NCBI GenBank assembly: GCA_964016985.1
Contig: OZ024823.1
Location: 131,522,112 to 131,586,111 of the forward strand
DNA from: Anodontia alba
Taxonomy: Eukaryota; Mollusca; Bivalvia; Lucinida; Lucinidae
Length of the DNA: 64,000 bases
Reading direction: 5' to 3'
Shown: positions 44,819 to 59,000 of the stretch, piece by piece
Layout of the letters: each line of letters begins with the position of its first letter
Numbering within the stretch: position 1 is the stretch's first letter
Notes under the pieces: model-generated
Database searches by the model: none
What the model was told of the DNA's origin: nothing
What the model saw: only the letters and a program-made list of their open reading frames with translations
Translations under genes and position numbers: made by a program

Positions 44819-47800
44819 CTGAAACAAGACGTATAATATACAGATCACTGGTCATAAAACGCTGTACGTGTGTACATATGCTTATACAGTAATATAACGC
44901 TTGTCTTCTGTTCCGTAAATAATTGCAAATATGGTTTACACACCTAAGAAACTTAAGGTATATTCTAATAAACAGAAGAATTAGCATCACTGTTAAAATA
45001 TTTACCAGTAGCCACATATTAAAGAAATGCAGGCATGTCGTTGCGTCTACTAGCTGTCATCTGCTTACTATCGAGCCAGAAGTTTTCTAATACAGAGATT
45101 TGCTACAAAACTGATACTTGTCTGATCATTTTCGGGTAGCGGTAAATATATTTTAAAAATACTATATGTCGTCGGGCAACTTTGATGTAGATTATGATAA
45201 GTTCAAACAAACATATTATCTGACATCTTTCAGTAGCCACTTCTGTATGTTTAATCAAATTACATAAGATAAAAGCGTTTCTTCTGTTTGCCTGTGATAC
45301 AAATCCAGCTAAATGTATGTAACTGATCTGTCTGTAGAGGTTCCCTTGCGCATCAATGGATAAAAACAGCAGAAAAAAGCATACATGTCAAATTATCAAA
45401 TTCATGATGTAATACAAATGAAAACCAGAGCAAAAGTAAGTCATCAGAAGAACCATAGTAAGCCGGATCACAGAGGAGTAAGGTCAGATACAAATATTCT
45501 ATAGGAAATATACATATAAGCATTAATCTTACAATACATCGTGTACCATTCTTATTAATATATATATAAAATATTTAATAAATAATGTTTTAATCATCGG
45601 GCTCCAATAGGCCTTGTTGATTAAAATCAAGCCAATAGTATATTTAGAAAATCCAATTTGCTGATAATGAAGCTTTGAAATTTTTTTAAAGAGTTTATGA
45701 TATCAATAGCCTTGTTCGAGAATTTTTGCAGTTAACATCTATTGATTGATTGAGTTGAGGTTTTACGGCCCCGTCAACCCATTAGGATCACGTCGAGCCG
45801 GTCAGTTTACCTAACCACATTTTTTCCTGGACAGGCTTAGTCCTCAAAGCAATTAACAAGTATCTAAACGCATTCTCACCAGAAACTGACATCTACCCTT
45901 CTTGAATCAGTGGGGGAGAATGGCTATTTTATGATCAGTCTCCACGAAAGAATGTTACCGACCCGGCGGGAACTGAACCCACGATCTCCTGATCACCAGT
46001 CGGACGCGAATGTTACATATCAATTATGGTTGAAAACAATATAAATATGGACATACCCAGAAAGGGTTAAAATCATGGAACGGAGCCTACAAACGCACCT
46101 AGTAAGGGCAGAATGGCGGTAACGGCACCACAGAACAACACACCAATAAAAACAGAAGGAAAAAATAATCAGGAAGTGGAACAGAAATATTGAAAATAAT
46201 AAAACTCTTGGGCCATTTAACTTTGCTTTATGAGCGTTCAACCTTTTCCCTGAAGGATAAGGTTCACTAAAATGCCCCAACCATATTTATACCCTTTTTT
46301 CAGCCTTTTTCCAAGCCGTAACATAATCATGTCATATATCAGTTTAAAGCATATATTTTATACTTTTAAATATGAATCTAGTAAGAAAAAGATGGAAAGC
46401 AAAATATGCCGTTACCGCCCTATCAACATTATTTTTGATTCGGTATCAAAGCAAACAGAAAAGAAGACAATGATCAGGAATCGATACAATTACCTAACAC
46501 CTTCCAAGACATCAAAGGGAAAGAAGGACGCACTTAAAAGCAACGGCACCACAACAAAACACTATAAGCACTTCCGTCCAAGACATCAAATGGAAAGAAG
46601 GACGCACTTAAAAGCAACGGCACCACAAACAAAACACTACATGCAGAAAGCAAAAAGGTCAGTTTCTTTCCCAAAAATTGGCCGGGCTATCCAACATGAA
46701 ATTTCACCAGGACATACATGCAAAGGCATACGATGACAGAAATAGTAAAAATAGTAAAGCACAGCAGAAGTACCGCCTTGGAACGGCCAGTAAAAATTTA
46801 CTGGGGAGGGGGGCGGTGTTTGGGTGTGTGTGTGGGGGGGGGGGGGGGGGGGGTGGAGGGGCTTAAATCCAGTTTATGTGGCCACAACCTTCGCCCTTAA
46901 TTCTGCCCTGATATAAACAAGACATTTGTTCAGTCCGCGTGAAGGGTTCCTAACTCATCAGTGCAACATCTCCGAGAACATAAAAATTAAATGAATACAG
47001 AGAAGAAACAACGATTAGGACTCGACAGCAAGAAATAACTGAAATGCTGAAGCAGAAGAAAACGAACAGTAGGACTCCTGAGGACCCGATCAGAGCCAGA
47101 GTACGAGGCACCAACCGACTTACTTAAAAGTCTTTAGGCCGGAGCCGTCGCAGAGTCTGAGGCCCGACCCGTGCAACCAAAGAGGGAAGCAAAGATATTA
47201 ACCGTGATTGGTTTAACTTCCATGCATGCAGTCTGTCATATTACATTTATGTTGTACCCAATCTCAGGCCTCCTAGTGGCCCACTTTGAAAATATAGGTT
47301 TTTATATAGGTTCTTCTTACTCAAAATATAGGTTATTTACAGGTTTTTCAATAAAAAAATATAGGTTAAAAAAAAGGTTCTTCCAAACTCACATAGAGAT
47401 TTAAAACTGAAGAAAAAATATTTGATGAATTTTTGCACCACAATTATTCAGATAAAGTTGATCTGAATTTTACATAGTCCAAGCGAGCGAAGCGAGCAAG
47501 GAAAAAAATACAATTTCTTGACAGTTTTCATCACTTTTTTGGGACTAAAAAGTAAAAATAGTAGGGCATTGTGAAGAAAAGTTAGGGTTGAGTCGCGAGA
47601 AGGTTCAAAAAGTGAAAAATATAGGTTTTTTCATGAAAATACAGGCTTTTTATAGGTTTTATGAACAAAATAAAGGTTTTATAGGTTTGACACAAAATTA
47701 TAGGTTATTATAGGTTTTATAGGTTTCGCTAGGAGGCCTGCAATCTTTATATATCGAAGAATGATTTTACGAAATTAAGTGCTAAAATCATTGCAAGCAT

Positions 47801-50800
47801 ATATTTTTCTGAATTTATATACTAAGTCCATAAAATTCAGGTTCTGATAGGCCATGTTGCAGAAGCGATTTAAATCCAACACTGAATTTTAAAACTAAAT
47901 CGAAATGACACCTATAAAATTTAGAAAAGGCTTTGCAGAGTTTATGGTACCGATAACCCTGATTTAGAAGTTTAGCTGTTAACAATTCATTTCGAGTGTT
48001 GAAGTCAGAAACATTACTAGACACTCTGGCGAACCGAATAAGTTGGGAGATATAAACACGATACATCCCCATCCAAGCATGGAAAATTTACAATCTCAAA
48101 ATCAAAATTATCAGGTTTATCATAAATTTTGCATAAAATAAACCCATCTAAAATAGACAAATGCAAATCCAAAAACGGGGCTTTAGTTTCAGAAGAATTT
48201 GCTTTATTAAACTGAAACTCGATAGGATAAATTTGACTAATCAAACCATCGACGTACTTATTATCACTATTTAATAAATCGTCCAAATATCTACACATAC
48301 AACTAAAAGCTTCAATAACTTCAGATTGCTTTTCAGAAAGAGACATCATGAAGTCTTTTTCATAACAGAACAAGAACAAATCAGCCAAAAGCTGTCGCAA
48401 TTGGTACCCATCGGAATACCCACAATTTGTCTAAATAGCTTAGTACCAAATCTTATATAAATATTTTCAAGTAGAAAAGCGAGAGCTTCACACACTTTCA
48501 ACATGACCATAAGGTATAATTTCTATGCTTTTCGGAAGTGAAAAAGTATTTCTTCCGTTACATGCAAGATAGAGAGAACCTTCCCTATTAACTGTCCATT
48601 CAATTAAATCATTAAGTTTTTCTTGTATAAGATTATGAGGCAGTGTAGTGTAAAGCGTTGAAAAATCACACGTAGACAGACTTGATGCACGAAAACTTCT
48701 GGATTTTAGTTTATTCAAAACTTCATTTGAATTTTTAATGGACCAAAACAGATTCCTACATGATCTTTCATAGACCTTGTCGCAATACTTAATTACATGC
48801 TTTCTGATGGCAGTAAGACAAGAAGTCAACAATTTAGAAACTTCAGTAGTGGTACAAGAGCTTGAAGTTGCAATAAACTGTGCTTTGAATTTGCAATAAA
48901 CTGTGCATTGTATGGTGTTTTGTAACGTTTAGGCAACCAATATAACCTTTTTGCCTTCTTTAACAATTACAGCAAACTCGGTGTCTGAATGGTAGGTATG
49001 ACCATTAATCAAGGGTTGTAGTTCATAGGCCTTTGTACCACCAAGTTCTTGCCTAAGAATATTGACATAGTGGAGCCATCAAACAACGACGCCATTATTT
49101 GCTGCAAAGACCTCTAAAAGCTCCAGATTTTGGGAGAGACTGAAGAAGTGTAAGTGAACAAAACCGTATCACAAAGTTTGAAAAATAGGTTAAGAAGTAA
49201 AGTTACAGCTATTTAAAAGTAATTATCCACAGTAACTTTTTTTCAGTCTTTCATTTCAAAAAGACCACATATATTCTGAATGGAATTAGCTACAAAGAAA
49301 CTGTGATATGGTTTTTGAGACAATATACCAAATTAAGATACGCCAAATTTCTTTTAGTGTTGACCAGAAATTAAACAGTTGAATCCATTCAAGTTTTCTT
49401 AGATCGTTGATTTCCAGTTTGCAGAAATAAGCCACAATAGTTTGAGACGAATAAGTCTTCAATTTCCCATGACTACAGACAGAAATCTGGACAGCCTACC
49501 AAGACCATTCCCTCTTTTCCATGACAACTGGACAGCGAATCAGAAATGCTTCTTTTATGAAATAATTAAGCAAAACCAATCAGCTTCCAATGAAAAAAAA
49601 GGTAAGAGAAAAGTACAGGGAGTGCCACAATCACAAACCGCAGCCCTTCCCAGACACTAAGAGGAAGAGGAAAGCCAAGGGCTGAGAATCACTATTATTA
49701 TACAATGATAGACAGCTTGGTTAAAACCCATACAGCTATTCATTTAGGCAGCATAAAGGCCATAAAATATTATGATAATTCTGCGGTAATTATGGATGAA
49801 GAGCAATTGACAAAAGAAAGCAGAAGTATTTATCACCGTTGACAATTTTATTTAGCCAGTGCCATTTTAATGGCAATGTTGGAAAGGGGAACCAAATTAG
49901 CAACTACCCTTAAAAAAGGATTTTTTTTATTTTCAAATAACAGCTTTACCGTTAAATATAGAAAGTTTTAGTTTGTGTATGTATTTCTTATACGTATGAT
50001 GAACACAATTCTATAGAAATGCAAAATATGCTTGAAAATGATATTCTAACCCATACCGTATCCTTAATCCTTAATCCTAATACAATATCAGCTACATTTC
50101 CTTGTGTTGAGGTTTTACGGCCCAGTCAACCCAATGGGGCCATGTCGAGCGCGGTCAGTTTACTTAACCACACGTTTACTGGGCAGGCTTAGTCCTCTAA
50201 GTGGTTAACCAGTATTGTGCGCATTCTTTCGCCAGAAACTGATTACTGCCCTTCTTGAATCAGCGGAAGGGAGAGAATGACAGTAGAAAATATTTCATGA
50301 TCAATCTCCTCGAAAGAATGTTGCCGACCTCGGCGGGGGTTGAACCCGCGACCTCCTGGTCTCCAGTCGGACGGCGCATCCAACTGAGCCACCGAGGCCA
50401 ATATCAGCTACATACTAAAGTCCAGTGCGCAAAGGGTTCCCTAAGCCATCAGTGGATCAACACAGAAAACATATAAATTACCGTCTGAAAACTACGATGA
50501 AACACAGATGAGGGTTCTCATACAAACTGAAAGTGACCGCAGCATAAAACCATTAACAGAACGACGGCGGCAAGCAGGTACTCTGTCTAAACACGCCAAA
50601 CTTTATTGGGACTTACTTTACAGACTGAGGACAGTTTGATATATATATCAAAAGACAAAGACGGAGCCAAATACTGTTGATTATTTAGCTGTCACAAAAT
50701 CGATACAAATGTGTGTGTGTGTGTGTGTGTCTGTGTGTGTGTCTGTGTGTGTGTGTGTGTGTGTGTGTTGTGTAAGACGTAGCAAGAGGGAAATCACCGT

Positions 50801-53800
50801 CTGGATACCTGAAAAATAAATTTTAGATGAATAAATATGTAAGACTAATGGACTGTAAAGATATCGGTAGCCTGTATCTTCGCCTGATAAAAAAGACAAT
50901 CCTGTGCCTTCATAGTTAACATATACTTCAAGTTCTCAAAAGGTTTTATTCCTAATAAGAAAGTTTTGAAAACCTGATTAGCTGCCCTTTCGCCAGCTTG
51001 TATGGCTCCCTCCATATAACCTGCCCAGTATGAGGCTGTCTCCGTGCCCGCAAAGTAAATACTGCCTTCTGGTTCTGCTATATACTTGCCGAAAGTTGTT
51101 AAAATACCAGGGGCCATAACCCCTACATAACAACCTCCTGAGTACTGTTCGGCCATCCAGTTATGCTCTATATATCCAGTTGGCTGAAAATAATGTTATA
51201 TAATTTATAGCGCCAGTTTAGAGGACAATTCACAAAATATACAGCTAAACAAGTACATTATGCCCATTAGAACCGCCATGGCACAGGGATTCTTATGTGT
51301 ACCATCTACATATCAGTCATGAAGAAATTTAGAAATTTATCAACATTGCTCATTTGATGAAAAAAAAGACATTACTAGGACTGAAGTCACAGGCTGATTT
51401 ATTTGACGTCATTCTTGCTCCAAAAGGATAACTACGTTCAGAATCTATCTATGTTCACTAGTGCTACTGTTAAGCGGTAGTCCGTAAAACATCTTCACGT
51501 AATTCACCTAACTTTAATTTATATTTTCTAGTCTGTTATGATTACTGAGCTAATTTGGATTTGATTGAAAATAGAATATCACTCATCCTAGAGTCACTCA
51601 TCCTAGAGCCAGGTCGCGTGAACAGTGTTACGGGTTTCATTATGGTGTATGAACAAAAAACCGAGTCTGCCATTGTCGTTTATTTGATGGGTTTTTGAAG
51701 GATCCCTCAATTCAAAATATTTTTACCGACAAATTATCGTGACATTTTCAGGCAAGGGAATTGAGACAATTCAAGGCATAAGTCAAAAGGATTATTTTCT
51801 TATTTTTTAAAAAAAAAGGGTAGAAAGAAAATTCCAAAGAATGCCACAATCACACAAGTCGCAGCCACTCCCTGACATCAAGAGGAAGAGAAAAGAAACA
51901 TAAACCGAAACGCGCAAAACAAACAAACGCACGAAAAGCACACAGATCAGCTCTCTCTTTCCAAAAATTCATCAAAATGTCTGAAACGGTTTCCAACTTA
52001 CTGAGCACAGGGCACTAGTACTTATTAGAAATGGCTATTTTCAATATTTACGATGTACAAAGGGCCGTTACTCCAAAGGTAGATTAACCAGAGATATGGT
52101 TCTTGTGTACTGCACGTTGTATCATGGTGCATTATATTTGTGTAAGATCTCATGAAAATATCTCAAATGGTTTACAACTTACAGAGCGGACATAGGTACA
52201 TGGTGGAAATGGCTATGTTCAATGTTCAAAGGGCATATACTCCATTTACTCTGGCAAACCAGAGTGGCGGTTAATATGTTCTGCGCGTCGTCTCATGGTG
52301 CTTTACATTTGTGTGAAGTTTCGTGAAATATCACGAACGGTATCACAACTATGCAGCGGACACAAGTACATAGAAGAAATGACTATATTCAATATTCAAG
52401 GAGTAATAACTCAAAACGTAGGTTAACCAGAGTTACGGCTCATGTGTTCTGCACGGTTTTCCAGCTGCTATAATGGCAAAGTCGGAAAATTGGCATAACT
52501 TTGTCAATATTTTACGGAATTCACTACAAGTTAATCGGGACATCTAAACATTGAACCTAAACTGTATGCAAAATATCAGAATCTTAGTGTAAGCAGTTTT
52601 CTAGATATCGTGTGGACAATGTTTTCGCATTGCAATACATGTAAAGTTGAAAGGGGCATAACTCTGCCATTTTTATGGAATTCGGTCAGAACTTAAATCT
52701 GGTCATCATTAAAAACTGATTCTAAACTGTGTGCAAAATATCAGTATCCTACCTCGAGAGGTTTTGACAAGGTTTTCCCACTGTAATAAAGGCAAAGTCA
52801 AAAGGGGCTTGACAGAATTAGCTCAAAAGTTAACCAGGTCATCTAAACATTGATACCAAATAGTTGGCAAAATATCAGGATACTACTTTAAGCAGTTCTC
52901 TAGATAATATGTTGACAAGGCTTTCCAAATGCTATAATGGCAAAGTCCGAAAAACGGGGCATGTGGACGGAATTCGCTCAAAAGTTAATCAGGTCATCTA
53001 AACATTAATCCTAAACTGTATGCAAACTATCAGAGTCCCAACTCATGCAGTTTTCTAGATATCGTGTTGACAATGTTTTCCCGTTGTGATACAGGCAAAG
53101 TCGAAAGGGGCATAACTCTGCCAATGTTTTACTTATTTCGCCCAAAACTTGATCAGGTCATCTAAATACTGATCCTTAAAAGTACGCAAAATTTCAGGAT
53201 TCTAGATCAAGCTGTTTCTCTAGGCATTGTGTTGACTGGGTTTTCCTACTGTTATAATAGCATAACTCCGTCAATTTTTACAGCATTCACTGTAAAGTTA
53301 TTCAGGTCATTTACAAACTGATCCTAAACTGTACTCCAAATATCAGAAAAAGGTAAGAGAAAACACCAGACACCAAGAGGAAGGGGAAACCGACAAATCC
53401 AAACAAGCACAAATCGATCAAACGTACAAAAAGCACTAAGATTAACTCTCTCTTCCCCAAGCGAAGTAATCGCAATGCTAAAAGGACTGAAAAACACAAG
53501 AACGAAATAACACAAGGTAAGACATACAACAAATCGCCTCGTAGAACAAACCACAAAGCACCAAAGAGTAAGACTTATCCTAGCTCATGCTGTTCTCTAG
53601 ACATGACATGTATATGCCTTAGAAACTAAAACATCTATCTTGAACCTCTTATCAGCAATTATGCACATCTGGGTTTTATATTACTTGTTGCAGTAGACTC
53701 TGTATAGGTTAATTAGTGTCTGCCAGGTAACCTGACCGGGACTATTTGGACCACATATAGACTAGCCAGTGTTATAGGATAAATATTAAGGCTGTGTCTG

Positions 53801-56055
53801 AATTCGTAAGATGAGTCATTTGAACCCCCCGGTGGTTTGAACCCAATCATTGTTGATGGCTATGCCTACTCTTTCATTGCACGACGGCGGTTCGGGCCTC
53901 AGACTCAATGACGGTCTCTTCGTAAAACTTTAACCAGTGGGTTGGGGCTTGACGATATGTCTTTGGCTTGGCCCGCCGTGGTTCAACTATTGGTTTTCAT
54001 TTACTCTGGCATACAGTAGAATTAGCCATGAGTACTCGTCTTTGTTTATTATAGTGATTAATTTGATTTTTATGTTTTCGCTTTGATTCATTGACTGAGT
54101 TGGGAGCCTTTATGCGAACTGAATTTTTTTGTGTTTCTGTATTAAGAGTAGCATCGGGACCCAGGGTGGTGTTAGCTAGCTGTAAAAGTGCTTTAAACCC
54201 CCCGGTGGTTTGCTCTACTGACCGTTCTAAGGCGGTGGTCCCGGTGTTAGTCTTACTTGCTTGGTGAAGAGAGAGCTAATCTTAGTGCTTTTCTTTCGTT
54301 TGTTCGGTTTGTGCTTGTTTAGATTTGTCGGTTTCCTCTTCCTCTTGGGGTCTGGGAAGGGCTGCTGTTTGTGATTGTGGCACTCCCTGGACTTTTCTCT
54401 TACCTTTTTTACTCTTTGTTGCTTTGTGGTTTATTCTACGAGGCGATTTGTTGTATGTCTTTCCGTGTGTCATTTTGTTCTTGTGTTTTCAGTCCTTTTA
54501 GTATTGCTATTACCTCGCTTGGGGAAGAGAGAGCTAATCTTTGTGCTTTTCGTACGTTTGTTCGGTTTGTGCTTGTTTGGATTTGTCGGTTTCCTCTTCC
54601 TCTTGGGGTCTGGGAAGGGCTGCGGTTTGTGATTGTGGCTCTCCCTGGACTTTTCTCTTACCTTTTTTTTACTCTGCTGACCGTTCTAGGGCGGTGGTCC
54701 CGGTGTTAGTCTTATTCTTTGTTGCTTTGAAGGTTTATTCTACGAGGCGATTTGTTGTATGTCTTTCCATGTGTCATTTTGTTCTTGTGTTTTTCAGTCC
54801 TTTTAGTATTGCGATTACCTCGCTTGGGAAAGAAAGAGCTAATCTTAGTGCTTTTCGTACATTTGTTCGATTTGTGCTTGTTTGGATTTGTTGGTTTCCT
54901 CTTTCTCTTGGGGTCTGGGAAGGGCTGCGGTTTGTGATTGTGGCACTCTCTGGACTTTTCTCTTACCTTTTCTTGAATCTTCGATGAGTGCATATGCTCG
55001 AAGACCACTGTTGACGTGTCGTGGTCATTTTGACACTCTGTAATCTGTTGACACCTGCTTAATCGATCATGTTAATTACTTATTATCTCCATGTAGCCTT
55101 GTTAATAACAACAGAGTATGTCTCGAATGATTGTTTAATCTCTTTTGCCAATATATGCCTACCGGCCGATTTTACGGAAAATACGCAAACATTGTAGACA
55201 CAGATCAGACAACGCAGAGCGCTGCGACTGAACATGTTTTACACTGTATTTACAGTTTCGCAAAACATGCAATGAATGGAATGAACCAGATACCCATGAA
55301 ATAGGAAATGAAAATGTCCACTGTTTTGAACTCATCTAGGACACACTGAGAATCTTCCACTTAATAATCTTGAACAGCTCCGTTTTAAATTTAAGGAGTT
55401 ATCAGAGTTATTATATTTGTTGTTAGCTTTACAAATATTCCTGTAGATAAAGCAAATAATGGTAACCTGAGCAGATGCCGCAATTATTCTGCGGCGTCTG
55501 ATCTGGGTATACATTATTTGCCAATGTCACAAAAGTGCCTTAATTGAACATATCTACTTTAAATTTACGTGGTGTCAGACTCTTTATGTACATTTACAAA
55601 ACTTCCTGCAAATAGTGGTGATCCTGATCAGACTCGGCGTTCTGTGGCGTCTGACCTGCGTCTACACTGTTAACAAATGACCTACACTGTTTGCCAAAGT
55701 CCCAAAGATGCCTTTGGACAGGTCCATTTGAAAGTTAAAGGGTGTTAAGTTTGTTTTATTCATTCTAAGTTTACAAAAGCTCCTGTACTTTGGCAAACAG
55801 TGTTAACCCTGATCAGACACCGCGTTCTGTAGCTCTCGGATCTGGATCTACACTGTTTTCCAGTGTCCTGCAAGTGCCTTTGAACAGATCAATTTTAAAT
55901 TGAATTTTTTTTACAACAATTCCTGTACTGTTTTATTTTCTGCGTCATCTGATTTGGGTCTACACTGTCAGCGAGTATACCCAAAAATAAGGAGCTATGC
56001 ATATATATATATATATATGGGTTACGTGTATGATTCAGGTATGTATGTATGTATG

Positions 56056-56086
<31 letters not shown>

Positions 56087-59000
56087 GATTGATGTTCCTT
56101 CTTTAAACCCATTTATGCCGAGTGGACTAACTTTACCTTAAATCTTTAGACCTGTTCATTTCAATATCAGGAGTGTCTGGTTAGTTTTTATTGTTACCAT
56201 GTTTTATAGAAATTCCTGCCCTAAATCCAAAAATCAGACCTGCGGCGTCTGATCTGGGTCTAAATTGTTTGCCAATGTCTCCTTTATAGATACCCTTTTA
56301 TGGATTAGCATAAATGGATAAATGTTGACTAAATAAATAATAGAAGTTATACTACATGAATTGCTAGTAAATTTTATGTAATTAATATATATTGGGCAAA
56401 ACGTCAAAACAATCTCCCCAGCCAAAGAATTTCGCTTGGAATTGATCTCCATCTAGAACTTCTGAGATCTTCCCCTCCTCCCAACGCCCGAGCTCATCAA
56501 CATTTTTCACTTTTTTTCACTTTGTCACATTTTCCGAATCCATTTTAAAACTGTTGCTTCCGTCTTAGAGTTAGCTACACCGCATTGTTCGATAATCAGA
56601 ATGACACAACATGGCGCCTTTTTTTGAAGTTTAGATAAACCGTATTCATCCGCGGCCTTCTCATATCTAAAAACAGTACAACCGTCTATTTTGAATTTTA
56701 CTATCTACGAACAGATCATATATTATAAAAAAAAAAAAACTTGAAATATTTTTTTTCAATTGCTTTCTTTACCCAAGAACAATGAGTCTTATAGTTAAAG
56801 TTGAAGAGTTTGTAGAACTTTTTTTCTGTCTAGCACTTAGATGTTGAATAGACTAGCAAAGAATTTTCACCTTTGATCTGTAATGCTGTCTTCTTTTTGG
56901 GATTGTAAAACCGTTAATAATTGGGCTAGAAACTTTGTTAGAACGCACAAATGGATTAATTTTTGTGCTCTTTTAATTTCCGTTAGGAACAAACGCTAAA
57001 TAGAAAAAGAAAAAAATCCCCATGGCAGGCGAGAAAAAAAAATTGGTGACGAAACATGCTTTCCTTATTGTCATTTGCAGGTATCACAAGTGACCAAATT
57101 TGACCAAGGCGTTAAATTGATTAAGGTCAATCCAGACTCATCATCTGAACAAATAGATTTTAGAAGATTATTTACCATATATGGGTACGGCGGCCATCTT
57201 GGTCATGTGACTGGGACTAAATGAATAATATTACATTTTATCCATCCCATAAAAGCTTCATATGAAATTTGACTTCAATTTGCCGAGCAGTTTTTAGTGA
57301 ATATTAAGTTTTAATACTGACATCTGAGAGACCTTGGTCGAAGGTCAAGGAGTGACCTTGACCTTTAGTACTCATGTAACTTCATTTACTTATTTAGTTG
57401 ATTGCAAATACAAAATTATAGTTCACAGGCAACAACAGTTTCCAAAAATTGACAATTTCCACTTTTCCCCATACAAAAGTATATGTGACTGAATTTGACT
57501 TTGACGTAAATTGGTTCAAGCTCAAGCCAGTCATCGTTTGAATAAACTATGATGAGCCCCGAGACCCCAATACTGCATGCCAAGTTTCAAGGCAATCGAT
57601 CCATTGGTTCCGGAGAAGAAGGTTTTTAAATGTTTTTACCATATACGGGCAAGCCATATTTGTCATGTGACCAAACTCATATTAATGAATTTTCATTTCC
57701 TTGTTCCTAAAAGCTTTCTTATGAAATTTGGTTACAAATGCCCCAGTGGATTCTGAGAAAAACAAGTTATAATTTTCATACCTGAATGACCTTGGGCCAA
57801 GGTCAAGGAATGACCTTGACCTTGAATACATGTAATTTCATGTACTTATTTAGCTACTTGCATCTACGCATTTTCAGATCACAGGCTGCAATAATTTCTG
57901 AAAAATACAAGTTTTGTCTTTTTCCATACAAATGTCTATGTGAACATATTTGACTAAAATAGGTCGAGGTCATTCAGGTGTCATCATTTGAACAAACTAT
58001 GATTGACTTGAGTCCTCTATGCTACATAAAAAGTTTCATGACAATCGGCTTACTGGTTCAGGAGTAGAAGAGTTTTTAAGGGTTTTTACCTTATATGGGC
58101 ACGGTGGCCATTTTGGTCATGTGACGACCCCGTGAATACTTTCGTTCTTATATACCATGGATGATCCACATGAAATTTGATTTTAATGGGCCCAGTGGTT
58201 TCAGAGAAGATGTTTGAAAATGTTGACAGACGACAGATGACAGACGACAGGCTTCAGACGACAAACGACAACAACAGACCCTAGTCATACTATAAGCTCA
58301 CCAGTGAGCCAAAGGCTCAGGTGAGCTAAAAACAGAAGCCCACCTGTAAAAACTTCTCACAATCAAATGTTCTTGCATAGTGCTGGCACATAGCTTCCTT
58401 CCTAAAATGAATAAATAAAAGTATAAATGGCGTTATCCAGGAAAACCCACAAGGACAAAGCCCTGCGTTCCCACTGCATCGAAAGAAGAAGAAAAGGGAA
58501 ACAAATAATGACAAAACACAGCGGTACATTTACGTTGACCGACTTTTGAACAAAGAAGAACTACATAAAGGAATCGCCTTGGAATGGTCAGCAGAGAAAA
58601 CCTACTGTTTATGTGGGTTTAGGATTTGACTACGTTTCCACGCATGAAGCTGTTTTCAATTTTCTGCGTGTGTTCAAGGGCTATTATATTTGGAATCTAT
58701 TCAGCTTCACTACAGCCGGTGTTATTGCTGCCTCTCTGTACATCATTTTATAGTGTTTTTAATCTGTTCTGTCTTTTATAATCACGGAGCCCATTCCAAT
58801 ATTTTTGAAAATTCATATCATTTGGTATTGTTTTTCCTTTAGCTGGCCTTGTGGCTGCTCGCAGAGATGCTTTTTTTTTCAGAATCATTCTGTTCGTTGT
58901 CTTATTGGTTTGTTCAGTGGATCTTGCATAGCCTTGTGATCAGTTTGTTGGCAAATACAGAACTGACGGCTATGCTTTTCTTTGATCTGTGGATTGTGTA

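Noticed and set aside
46272..46736. 154-codon Lys-rich frame
   Set aside because: It spans a ~70-bp tandem duplication and repeat words, with no family resemblance.
50336..50400. Functional tRNA gene
   Set aside because: Boxes A and B are present, but the sequence continues into a shared SINE body and a second copy exists at 45754-46014. This is a SINE head.
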